Shown here: positions 7,033 through 13,230 of the stretch, in pieces
How positions within the stretch are numbered: the stretch's first letter is position 1
How the letters are laid out: each line of letters opens with the position of its first letter
NCBI GenBank assembly: GCA_964626885.1
Contig: CAZVJA010000141.1
Span: forward strand, 1 to 13,230
Source: CAZVJA01 sp964626885
GTDB lineage: Bacteria > Planctomycetota > Planctomycetia > Planctomycetales > Planctomycetaceae
Length of the DNA stretch: 13,230 nt
Direction of reading: 5' to 3'
Program-made: the position numbers and the translations under genes
The notes under the pieces: generated by a model
The model's database searches: none
Seen by the model: only the letters and a program-made list of their open reading frames with translations
Told to the model about the DNA's origin: nothing

Positions 7033-7239
7033 TTATTTTTCCGCGTCGACGGCGGAAACGTCGCCGGGATGATCGTGTTCCCGTTTGATCGCTTCGTAAA
7101 CTTCCTGACGATGGACGGTGACTTCTTTGGGGGCGTCGATACCGAGCCGCACCTTGTCGCCGCGAATTTCGATCACCATGATGGTGATCTTATCCCCGAT
7201 GATAATCTTCTCGTCCTTTTTCCGACTGAGAACAAGCAT
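7033..7239 (-). CDS. csrA: Carbon storage regulator CsrA, RNA-binding translational regulator
   Basis: The 68-residue protein has the classic CsrA sequence from its first residue: MLVLSRKKDEKIIIG, then KVRLGIDAPKEVTVHRQEVY (29-48). Residues known from E. coli CsrA to contact RNA are present: Leu4, Arg6, Val42 and Arg44. CsrA dimers bind GGA motifs in mRNA leaders, often over the ribosome-binding site, and block or stabilise the transcript. The protein continues past the core with an acidic, low-complexity tail (about 55-68). AGGGA (7246-7250 on the minus strand) sits six bases before the ATG. Here it stands alone, 254 bases from the PSD1 gene and 265 bases from the MOSC gene. No fliW or flagellar gene is visible, so its targets cannot be read from context. 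Confidence 0.97.
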   Translation of the reverse strand: MLVLSRKKDEKIIIGDKITIMVIEIRGDKVRLGIDAPKEVTVHRQEVYEAIKREHDHPGDVSAVDAEK

Positions 7240-7504
7240 CGCTAGTCCCTAGCTGTGCGAAGACCCGTGAATGGTTTGAAACACGTGGAAAGTCTAGACG
7301 ATAATTCGGGTTCGCACGTGGGGCGGCTGCCGATTTCAACTACTCTGGATGAGACCTTCTGCGGGTTGTGACGCCTGCACGGGGGGTAGGACTGATTTCG
7401 AGGCTCGAAGAGTCCCCCATACCCCCGGCGGTCGAGCGGCGGTCGTCCGGTTCTGCACGACTCGCCGACGTTGCGCATCAAGCAATAGAATCGGGGCGGT
7501 ACGG
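7240..7504. other. Intergenic region upstream of csrA
   Basis: The 265 bases separate the end of the MOSC gene from the start of csrA, both on the minus strand. They should hold the csrA promoter, but no clear -35/-10 pair was found. Two CACGTG hexamers (7282-7287 and 7315-7320), 33 bases apart, and a TCTAGA palindrome lie close upstream of csrA. The remainder shows no gene, repeat or terminator that I can support. Confidence 0.4.
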
Positions 7505-8299
7505 TCAGGCCGGTTGTAGGCCCTCGATCCGAACCTCGTCGCCGAGGCGGAGTTGTCCCCCCGCGAAGCCGGCAGGAGGACGGGTGTTGACCGCAAGGCG
7601 GTAAAAGTGGTCGAACCGCGAGCGATCCGCCCAGGGGGGGAGAGTGGCTGGGCGTCGGTCCATGAAGATTTTCTTAAGATCGGGGTTCAGCACTCCCGAG
7701 TGAGCTTCGCGCATCGGAACGATGCAGCGGGCGCAAGGGTTCGTCCCCTCGAATGCCACGCTGCCGATGGTGAATCGAACGACTTCTCCCGCGGGTCCGT
7801 ACAGCCGTTCTTCCCAGAAGGGCTCGACGCCGTCGATTTCGAGGTTCGCGCGGAACCGCAGGCGGGCCTCGTCGAGCGTCATGTCGTCGAACCAGGAGGC
7901 GACCGTCTCCAGCGTGGCGGTGCTGATGATCGTCGGACCCGGGGCGTCGGCGTCGTCCGGAAGTCCGGTGAGTTCGTTCTCCACCAGCGAGATTTTCTGA
8001 TCGAAGTAACCCGACAGCCACTCTTCGAGGGAGTCCCGGTCGTTGTCGAGATGAAATAGCCGCCGTTCGTCGCCCGTGCGCGGGCCGAGGGTGACGGTTC
8101 GTGCGGCGGGATCGCACGTTGAGTGGAGCGTGTGGACTTTCTCGGTCCGCTTGCCATTCACAAAGCGGCCGGCGATGTCAGCCATTGCGAACCGGCGGTC
8201 ATGCTCGAGCGCCCCCGATGGCAGCACGCGGGCAGTTTCAAAGACCAGCGGGTCGAGCGATTTGATGGGGTAAATGGCGATACGGGCCAATCGGGGCAT
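7505..8299 (-). CDS. MOSC-domain protein (YcbX/mARC-like, molybdenum cofactor-binding)
   Basis: The 264 residues match a MOSC protein with its N-terminal beta-barrel domain (about 1-115, starting PRLARIAIYPIKSLDP and including LEHDRRFAMAD at 31-41) and a MOSC domain (about 125-260). The conserved block TNPCARCIVPM (186-196) contains Cys189 and Cys192; in mARC/YcbX enzymes the cysteine at the position of Cys192 binds molybdenum. Such enzymes reduce N-hydroxylated compounds, but many bacterial homologues have no known substrate. The usual ferredoxin domain of YcbX is absent; the protein ends after the MOSC domain. The ATG at 8299 lies directly against the N gap and begins exactly where family members usually begin, so it is probably the true start, but the ribosome-binding site and promoter are hidden. 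Confidence 0.88.
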   Translation of the reverse strand: MPRLARIAIYPIKSLDPLVFETARVLPSGALEHDRRFAMADIAGRFVNGKRTEKVHTLHSTCDPAARTVTLGPRTGDERRLFHLDNDRDSLEEWLSGYFDQKISLVENELTGLPDDADAPGPTIISTATLETVASWFDDMTLDEARLRFRANLEIDGVEPFWEERLYGPAGEVVRFTIGSVAFEGTNPCARCIVPMREAHSGVLNPDLKKIFMDRRPATLPPWADRSRFDHFYRLAVNTRPPAGFAGGQLRLGDEVRIEGLQPA

Positions 8300-8399
8300 N
8301 NNNNNNNNNNNNNNNNNNNNNNNNNNNNNNNNNNNNNNNNNNNNNNNNNNNNNNNNNNNNNNNNNNNNNNNNNNNNNNNNNNNNNNNNNNNNNNNNNNN
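8300..8399. other. Assembly gap (100 N)
   Basis: Exactly 100 undetermined bases are present, the conventional placeholder for a scaffold gap of unknown size. It hides the divergent upstream region between the MOSC gene and the epimerase gene and possibly whole genes. Confidence 0.98.
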
Positions 8400-8402
8400 T
8401 TC

Positions 8403-9347
8403 GTGGCGAAATATCTGGTTACCGGCGGGGCGGGGTTCATCGGGTCGCACTTGGTCACGGGTTTGGTCGAGCGCGGCCATCAGGTGCGGGTGTTCGACAA
8501 CCTGAGCACCGGGTCGCGGAAGAACCTGGCGCACATCGAAGGGCGCTACGAGTTCGTCGAGGGGGATCTCTGCGACGAGAAGCAGGTCGCCGGTGCGGTG
8601 GCGGGTATTGAGGTCGCGTTTCATCATGCGGCTCTCGCGTCGGTGCCGATGAGCGTCGAGAGACCGCTGGAGACGCACACGGCCGACGCCACCGGCACGC
8701 TGCTGCTGCTCGATGCCTGCCGACATGCGGGAGTGCGGCGGGTCGTGTATGCCGCGTCCAGCAGTTGCTACGGCAACCAGCCCGACATGCCGAAGACAGA
8801 AAGCAGCCCGCTGACGGTACTTTCCCCCTACGCGGCCGCGAAACTGGCCGGGGAGTTGTACTGCGAGGCGTTCGCCGCCAGTTACAGCCTGGAGACGGTT
8901 CGCCTGCGGTACTTCAATGTCTTCGGGCCGCGTCAGGATCCCGGCAGCCCCTACTCGGCGGTCATTCCGCTGTTCGTCTCCGCCTTGCTCGACGGACGCC
9001 GACCGACAATCTTCGGCGACGGCAGCCAATCGCGCGACTTCACCCACGTCGACAACGTCGTCGAGGCGAACGTCCGCGCGGCCGAGGCGCCGGGAGTCTC
9101 CGGCCGGGTGTACAACGTGGCGTGCGGGGATTCCCTGAGCGTGCGGGAACTGTTGCAGAGTATTTGCGAGATGCTTGGCAAGCCGTTCGATCCGAACTTC
9201 GCACCTCCCCGAACCGGCGACGTGCTTCACTCCTGGGCCGACATTTCCGCCGCCCGCCGCGATCTGAAATACGAGCCGGTGACCGACATGACGACCGGCC
9301 TCCGACAAACAGTCGAGTGGTTTCGACAGCATTACGGCAAGAGCTGA
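8403..9347 (+). CDS. NAD-dependent UDP-sugar 4-epimerase (GalE/WbpP-like SDR)
   Basis: This extended short-chain dehydrogenase has 314 residues if it starts at GTG 8403. The NAD-binding motif TGGAGFIG (7-14) and Asp32 lie at the N-terminus. Ser119-Ser121 and the YxxxK pair Tyr143/Lys147 (SPYAAAK) form the catalytic site. The blocks LRYFNVFGPRQDP, AVIPLFVSALLDG and IFGDGSQSRDFTHVDNVV are typical of UDP-N-acetylglucosamine/UDP-glucose 4-epimerases of the WbpP/TviC/Gne type, enzymes of cell-surface polysaccharide synthesis. The first codons MAKYLVTGG would be a normal start for the family, but the frame is open into the N gap, so an upstream start or a 5' truncation cannot be excluded. The substrate is not settled by sequence alone, and no other polysaccharide gene is in view. 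Confidence 0.9.
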   Translation: MAKYLVTGGAGFIGSHLVTGLVERGHQVRVFDNLSTGSRKNLAHIEGRYEFVEGDLCDEKQVAGAVAGIEVAFHHAALASVPMSVERPLETHTADATGTLLLLDACRHAGVRRVVYAASSSCYGNQPDMPKTESSPLTVLSPYAAAKLAGELYCEAFAASYSLETVRLRYFNVFGPRQDPGSPYSAVIPLFVSALLDGRRPTIFGDGSQSRDFTHVDNVVEANVRAAEAPGVSGRVYNVACGDSLSVRELLQSICEMLGKPFDPNFAPPRTGDVLHSWADISAARRDLKYEPVTDMTTGLRQTVEWFRQHYGKS

Positions 9348-9562
9348 CGCGCTGGCGTCGGTAGGCGGGTATCTGGTGGTGATGGGGATTTTCCGGCCGG
9401 TTCGGGAGATCCTTCTTTCCGCCGCTGCCGTTATACTCTGCGACGAGCTGCGAATCCGCCGAGACTTCGCCCGGCACGTGCGAGCCGGGGGAGTCTCCCG
9501 TCGAAATTTCGTACTTGCCGACAGGCCCGACAAACTCACCGTAGAAATTGAGGATTTTCACC

Positions 9563-11293
9563 ATGCGAACATTTTTTTCTCGTTCGTCGATGCTGCGTGC
9601 GTCCGCGGCGGCACTCCTGTTGGCGATGTGTGTCGTGGCTCGGGGAGCCGATCACCCACTCGAGGCTTTTCCAGATTCAACCGGCCTCGTGGTGCATTTG
9701 AAGACGCCGCAGACGACGCTCAAAAAAGCGGCGGAGTTCGTCGGCAAGGTGGACGAGAGCTGGCGGGCGCCGTTCGATCGGGGGACCGAGCGGATCGGCG
9801 AGTTGATCTACAACTTGAAGCTGGAGGGGATCGACGTCAAAGGGGACTGGTGGGTCGCGGTCTTTCCCGGACCGGACGGAGAGCCAGGTGTCGTGTTCGC
9901 GGTGCCGGTCAGCGATGCTTCGGCCGCCAAAAAAGCGACCGGCGACAGCTTTCAATACGCCAGCTACCAGAACTGGCTGCTCTACAGCGACCACGACGCG
10001 AGCTTCGATGCGGTTGAGAAGCGGGTAAAAGGAGAAGGAAAGTCGATCGTTCCGGTGATCGATCGGGAATCGCGCCGTCTGCTTGACGACGGGGACGTGG
10101 GTGTGTTCGTCAACGTCAAGCAGCTTCTTGTCACCTACAAAAACGAGTTAGACAACTTCAAGACCCAGGCAGAGCAAGGCCTGAAGCAGCTGGGACAAGC
10201 ACATCCCGGCGCTCCCGGCATGAACGTCGGAGCAATGTTCTCGCTGTACGGCGAGCTCTTGAAGTCGGTTCTGAAGGGGCTGGAAGACTCCGAAGGGTTC
10301 ACCTTTGCAGCCACTTTGGGGGATAAGGGGCTGATGCTGGAGGAACTGTTCCGGGTGAAAGCCGAATCGGAGGCGGACAAGTTCTTCCAGTCGCAACCTC
10401 CGTCCGCGTTGACCACTCTTGACAAGCTGCCGGGTGGGCAGCGGATCTACTACGGACTGCATGGCGATGGCAAGTCGCTTACCCAATGGGGCATGAAGAT
10501 GTCGGGGGTGATGTTCGAGGGGAATTCAGAAGCCAAGAAAGCAATGGAGGCCGCGGCGGCCGAGTTGGCGAAATTGAAGATCGGCGGGTACGTCGGCTCG
10601 ATTGCTGTTGGAGATTTGAAGGATGGCTTGTTCCGCATGACAGCGGTCAGCGAAGTCGATCAACCAGAGAAAATGCGGGATCTTTACCGGGTCATGCCGG
10701 AGACGTTCGCCAAGCTGGAGGGGCTGCCGTTCAAGCAGGAGCTGAAAATCGAAAAGGATGCCGAGAAGTACGGCGATCGCTCGGGGGACATCGTCACGAT
10801 AAAGCAGGAAGCCGATCCGAAGCTCGATCCGCTCGGAATGCAGAAGCAAATTCTTAACCTGGCGTACGGGCCGCAGGGAATGGTCACACGGGTCGTGGTT
10901 CTTAAGGAAATGCTGGTCCAGACTGTCGGCGGAGGGAAGCCGGCGATGGAAGAGCTGTTAAAGGCATTGGACGGGAGCGCAGTGAGCACAGCCGACCCGC
11001 GCGCCGCCGCTCGGCAGCAACTTTCCAAGGAAGCCAATCTCGTGTTCCTGATCGACTTGCCGGGGCTGGCGGTCGATGCGCTGGGGACGGCGAGCCAGTT
11101 CGGTCAGTTGCCGATTCCGATCGACGCCGCCGGCTTGAAGGGACTCGGCATCGAGCCGTCATACCTCGGCTGTTCCGTCACAACCGAGAAGCAGGGAGTG
11201 CGGGCGAAGACGCATGTTCCGCTGGAGCAGCTCCAGGGGATCGCGAAATTGATCAAGCAGTTTGTCAGGCAGGCCGGCGCTCCGCCGCAGTAA
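9563..11293 (+). CDS. Secreted protein of unknown function (576 residues)
   Basis: I do not recognise this protein. It begins with a clear Sec signal peptide: basic residues (R2, R7, R12), a hydrophobic core (AAALLLAMCVV, 15-25) and a likely cleavage after ARGA (29). The mature protein is mixed alpha/beta with many Lys/Glu-rich helical stretches, no transmembrane segment after the signal and only one mature cysteine visible near the C-terminus (in LGCSVT). The start FPDSTGLVVHLKTPQTTLKK and later GVFVNVKQLL, VGSIAVGDLKDGLFRM and LVFLIDLPGLAVDAL recall planctomycete secreted proteins made of repeated beta-sheet modules (DUF3352-like), but I cannot confirm a family. ATG 9563 is preferred over TTG 9548, since TGAGGA (9549-9554) lies a normal distance ahead of the ATG. 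The gene stands alone, 215 bases after the epimerase, and is followed by a terminator-like structure. Confidence 0.85.
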   Translation: MRTFFSRSSMLRASAAALLLAMCVVARGADHPLEAFPDSTGLVVHLKTPQTTLKKAAEFVGKVDESWRAPFDRGTERIGELIYNLKLEGIDVKGDWWVAVFPGPDGEPGVVFAVPVSDASAAKKATGDSFQYASYQNWLLYSDHDASFDAVEKRVKGEGKSIVPVIDRESRRLLDDGDVGVFVNVKQLLVTYKNELDNFKTQAEQGLKQLGQAHPGAPGMNVGAMFSLYGELLKSVLKGLEDSEGFTFAATLGDKGLMLEELFRVKAESEADKFFQSQPPSALTTLDKLPGGQRIYYGLHGDGKSLTQWGMKMSGVMFEGNSEAKKAMEAAAAELAKLKIGGYVGSIAVGDLKDGLFRMTAVSEVDQPEKMRDLYRVMPETFAKLEGLPFKQELKIEKDAEKYGDRSGDIVTIKQEADPKLDPLGMQKQILNLAYGPQGMVTRVVVLKEMLVQTVGGGKPAMEELLKALDGSAVSTADPRAAARQQLSKEANLVFLIDLPGLAVDALGTASQFGQLPIPIDAAGLKGLGIEPSYLGCSVTTEKQGVRAKTHVPLEQLQGIAKLIKQFVRQAGAPPQ

Positions 11294-11428
11294 GCGTCAT
11301 CCGTCAGTCGTCGAGGTACGTCCGCAATCTCGTCGACTGCTGGCGCGCGTCGTTTGTTGAACGCGACTGCCCTTGTTCGCGTCGCTGTGCCCGCGTGGAT
11401 GAGTCCGGGCGCGCGTCGCACGGCAGTC

Positions 11429-11468
11429 GAGTTGCGGCGTGCAGTCGGTCGGAACTCCAATTTTTTTT
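11429..11468 (+). terminator. Terminator-like hairpin downstream of the secreted protein gene
   Basis: GAGTTGCG (11429-11436) pairs with CGGAACTC (11450-11457) with one G-G mismatch, around a 13-base loop. After CAA, eight T follow (11461-11468). The stem is modest but the T-run is the longest in the window. It lies 135 bases after the stop at 11293. Confidence 0.5.
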
Positions 11469-11488
11469 CTCAACTTGGCAAATAGCTC

Positions 11489-11516
11489 TTGATTCTATTG
11501 GAGCTTAGGTCATAAA
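11489..11516 (+). promoter_or_regulatory. Candidate promoter for the polyamine genes
   Basis: TTGATT (11489-11494) and CATAAA (11511-11516) are separated by 16 bases; each matches the sigma-70 consensus at four of six positions. The local sequence is unusually AT-rich for this window and lies just after the terminator. The transcript would have a leader of about 120 bases before the start codon. Confidence 0.35.
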
Positions 11517-11561
11517 TTACTCGATCTTTCGAATCAGCGGTTTTGGCGAGCGTGCCAAGCC

Positions 11562-11581
11562 GCGGCCTCCGACCAGGCCGC
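11562..11581 (+). promoter_or_regulatory. Hairpin in the leader of the AdoMet decarboxylase gene
   Basis: GCGGCCT (11562-11568) and AGGCCGC (11575-11581) form a perfect 7-bp stem with a six-base loop. No T-run follows, so it is not an intrinsic terminator. It lies about 65 bases before the start codon and could affect translation or stability; the function is unknown. Confidence 0.35.
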
Positions 11582-11646
11582 CTGCGGGTCTTGTCCTGGA
11601 GAGAGGTGTCAACCAAGATCCTTGTGAGTCTGGGAGGGTTTATGAA

Positions 11647-12045
11647 TTGGAAAGAGGCAAACATCTTCTAGTGGACTGTCGGAACGTCTCACGTGACGTT
11701 TGTCTGAATGACGGAGCAATGCTGGGCGCCATGGCCCGAGCCGCAAAACGCGCGGGCGCCAATGTCATCTCCCAAGTTCGTTATCAGTTCGGGCACAATT
11801 CTCCCCCTGGCTTTACGGCGGTCGTGGTTCTGGATGAGAGCCACTGTTCCGCCCACACGTATGCCGATCTGGGGCTTATCGCGCTGGACGTCTTCACCTG
11901 CGGTCATACCGACCCGGCGGACGTGCTGGCTTACATCCGTGAAGAGATCGATCTGGGTGACGTCTCGATCCGAGTCGTACCTCGGTTTATGATCGACTCC
12001 CACGTGGAGGGGCAGCTGGAAGAACCAGTCGCCGCTTCCGCATAA
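11647..12045 (+). CDS. speD: S-adenosylmethionine decarboxylase proenzyme (SpeD/SpeH type)
   Basis: The 132-residue protein is a short, one-domain AdoMet decarboxylase, which makes the aminopropyl donor for spermidine-type polyamines. It self-cleaves before a serine that becomes a pyruvoyl group: here Glu64-Ser65 in LDESHCSAHTY. Processing/catalytic residues of the Thermotoga enzyme (Ser63, His68, Cys83) map with identical spacing to Ser65, His70 and Cys85 (DVFTCG). The family block HT-x-PE is altered to HTYAD. KHLLVD (5-10) is the conserved first strand, so translation must start at or before it. The only in-frame start nearby is TTG 11647, eight bases after GGGAGGG (11632-11638); ATG 11642 is in another frame and closes after nine codons. 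The gene is followed 41 bases later by a DHS-family gene, together forming a polyamine unit. No speE aminopropyltransferase is in the window. Confidence 0.9.
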   Translation: MERGKHLLVDCRNVSRDVCLNDGAMLGAMARAAKRAGANVISQVRYQFGHNSPPGFTAVVVLDESHCSAHTYADLGLIALDVFTCGHTDPADVLAYIREEIDLGDVSIRVVPRFMIDSHVEGQLEEPVAASA

Positions 12046-12086
12046 CCCTCGGCCCTTTTTGACATCCTCGAGATAGGCTGAGGCCC

Positions 12087-13178
12087 ATGGAATCACGATC
12101 GCTCCACGACGGGCGGGACGATGGTCTTTTGCCCTTGGAGAGCTTATCGCTCGACAAGGTCAAGACGTTTCGCGACCTGCTCCGTTCGATGTCTCGCACG
12201 GCGTTTTCCGGTCGCCAACTCGGGGAAGCGTTTGAAATTCTGTTGCAGATGTTTGGTGACCCGTCCTGCCGCGTGGTGTTTACGGTCTCCGGAGCGATGA
12301 CCGTCGCCAAGCAGGGACGGATAATCTGCGACATGATCGATCGCGGCCTTATCGACGCGGTCATCGCCACCGGCGCGCTCATGGCGCACGGGCTGACCGA
12401 ATCGATCGGCCTGGTGCACTACCGTTACGATCCCTCGAAGGATGACACCACGCTCTTCGAGCAGGGTTACAACCGGATCTACGACACGCTCGAGATGGAG
12501 TCGAACCTCAACGAGGTTGCCCAGCTCGTCGCGTCGGTGCTCGATAAGGAGCAGCCCGAAGGGGGCGTCTGGTCCTCCGCCCGAATTTGCCGCGCCCTGG
12601 GCAAGCGGCTCAGCGAAATGGCGCAGGGGCCGGGGATCCTCCGCAGTGCGTACGAGAAGAACATCCCCGTTTTCGTGCCGGCCTTCACCGACAGCGAAAT
12701 GGGGCTCGACTTCTCCACCTGGGCCATGTACCGCGCACTGCAGGCACAAGGAAAAGACATCCCGAAGCTCAACCATCGAGAAGTCTTGCAGGCGGTTCCG
12801 CCGTTCAACCCGTTCCTCGACTTGCAGGAATATGCCCGCCTGATCGGCGACGCGAAAGAGATCGGTATCTTCACCATCGGCGGCGGCGTCCCTCGCAACT
12901 GGGCGCAGCAGGTCGCTCCGTATTACGACATCACGAATGACCGCCTCGGCGCGGCGCTTCAGACTCCCCGCTTCCGCTACGGCGTCCGCATCTGCCCCGA
13001 GCCGGTGCATTGGGGGGGACTGTCTGGCTGCACGTACTCCGAGGGGGTGAGCTGGGGGAAATTCGTCCCCGCCGAGGAAGGGGGCCGCTTCGCCGAAGTC
13101 TACGCCGACGCGACCGTCGTCTGGCCGCTGTTGATGAAGGCGGTCTTCGAGGGGCTGGACGCGGCGAATACCAAATAA
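12087..13178 (+). CDS. Deoxyhypusine synthase-family protein, probably a polyamine synthase
   Basis: The 363-residue protein belongs to the DHS family (NAD-dependent transfer of an aminobutyl group from spermidine). Typical blocks are FTVSGAMTVA (65-74), IDAVIATGALMAHGL (89-103), FTIGGGVPRNWAQQ (262-275), EGVSWGKF (319-326) and EVYADATVVWPLL (337-349). Lys325 matches the catalytic lysine of human DHS (Lys329); Glu319, Trp323 and Asp341 also match. The position of human catalytic His288 (KHHIANAN motif) is Asn271 (PRNWAQQ), and the human Glu136-Glu137 pair appears replaced by Ala-His, both judged from memory of the human sequence. Bacteria lack eIF5A, the normal DHS substrate, and bacterial relatives include homospermidine synthases. 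With speD directly upstream, a role in making spermidine or homospermidine is the best inference. TAGG/GAGG (12074-12083) precedes the ATG at 12087; a later ATG at residue 35 is possible but less likely. Confidence 0.9.
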   Translation: MESRSLHDGRDDGLLPLESLSLDKVKTFRDLLRSMSRTAFSGRQLGEAFEILLQMFGDPSCRVVFTVSGAMTVAKQGRIICDMIDRGLIDAVIATGALMAHGLTESIGLVHYRYDPSKDDTTLFEQGYNRIYDTLEMESNLNEVAQLVASVLDKEQPEGGVWSSARICRALGKRLSEMAQGPGILRSAYEKNIPVFVPAFTDSEMGLDFSTWAMYRALQAQGKDIPKLNHREVLQAVPPFNPFLDLQEYARLIGDAKEIGIFTIGGGVPRNWAQQVAPYYDITNDRLGAALQTPRFRYGVRICPEPVHWGGLSGCTYSEGVSWGKFVPAEEGGRFAEVYADATVVWPLLMKAVFEGLDAANTK

Positions 13179-13230
13179 ATAAGCACGAAGCACGAATGAC
13201 GAAGGAAGCACGAAGCTCGAAACAATGAAA
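13179..13230 (+). repeat. ACGAA-rich short repeat at the right edge
   Basis: Directly after the stop codon, the units CACGAAG, CACGAAT, GACGAAG, CACGAAG and TCGAAAC follow one another with small insertions. Planctomycete genomes contain many similar tracts, often translated into spurious C-terminal peptides such as KHEARMTKEARSSK. The tract continues beyond the window; it forms no hairpin that I can see. Confidence 0.55.

Larger units (their letters stand above)
11294..11646. other. 353-base intergenic region: terminator, candidate promoter and speD leader
   Basis: The region holds, in order, an imperfect inverted repeat right after the upstream stop (11305-11315/11329-11339, 10 of 11 matches, no T-tract), a hairpin with eight T (11429-11468), a weak promoter-like pair (11489-11516), a 7-bp leader hairpin (11562-11581) and a strong Shine-Dalgarno (11632-11638). 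It contains no convincing gene on either strand. Confidence 0.55.

Noticed and set aside
9346..9359. Hairpin GACGC-GCTG-GCGTC at the epimerase stop codon as a terminator
   Set aside because: The stem has only five pairs and no T-run follows.
9432..9437. TATACT as a -10 box for the secreted protein gene
   Set aside because: It matches the consensus at five of six positions, but no -35 box or extended -10 is present at the right distance.
8238..9539. 433-residue minus-strand frame spanning the N gap
   Set aside because: It exists only because the gap is read as open; the real part is antisense to the epimerase.
12087..13178. Protein hypusination (true deoxyhypusine synthase)
   Set aside because: The expected substrate eIF5A is not a bacterial protein, and the catalytic histidine position is Asn; context with speD favours polyamine synthesis.
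12144..13211. 355-residue minus-strand frame antisense to the DHS-family gene
   Set aside because: It is a shadow frame with no recognisable domain; the plus strand encodes a clear conserved protein.

Overview
The window is GC-rich bacterial DNA, most likely from a member of the Planctomycetota. The best evidence is the DUF1549/DUF1553 (PSD1) plus DUF1501 gene pair, a hallmark of planctomycete genomes. Supporting signs are the Tat-type N-termini, a palindromic intergenic repeat whose translation gives the familiar spurious peptides rich in 'GEAPAEP' and 'GSAGASPS', and a short ACGAA-rich repeat at the right edge. No rRNA, tRNA, CRISPR array, transposase or phage gene is visible. One run of 100 N (8300-8399) is a scaffold gap, so the distance between the genes on either side is unknown.

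Left part (1-2912): a bufferin-like, MNIO-type RiPP locus. It has a Tat-targeted, possibly lipidated Cys-rich precursor (295-873), a strong terminator-like hairpin (903-941), a DUF692 multinuclear iron oxidase (967-1902) and a DUF2063 partner protein (about 1920-2810). The enzyme would modify cysteines of the precursor with help from the DUF2063 protein, and the product would probably be exported to bind metal. The precursor is unlike the compact classical bufferin precursors: it carries five C-x-G-x-[N/G]-x-C units. This is the most interesting system in the window. The locus ends at a large palindromic repeat shared with the convergent operon.

Middle part (2929-7239, minus strand): a two-gene operon, PSCyt2/PSD1 protein then DUF1501 protein, each with a good Shine-Dalgarno. 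A predicted promoter precedes it, with a perfect 7+7 palindrome touching its -35 box. Upstream lies a stand-alone csrA.

Right part (7505-13178): a MOSC-domain protein (minus) and a UDP-sugar 4-epimerase (plus) diverge from the N gap. They are followed by an unrecognised secreted 576-residue protein, a terminator/promoter region, and a two-gene polyamine unit. That unit is S-adenosylmethionine decarboxylase (speD/speH type, probable TTG start) plus a deoxyhypusine-synthase-family enzyme. The latter keeps the catalytic lysine but appears to lack the catalytic histidine of eukaryotic DHS, which fits a polyamine-synthesis role better than protein hypusination.
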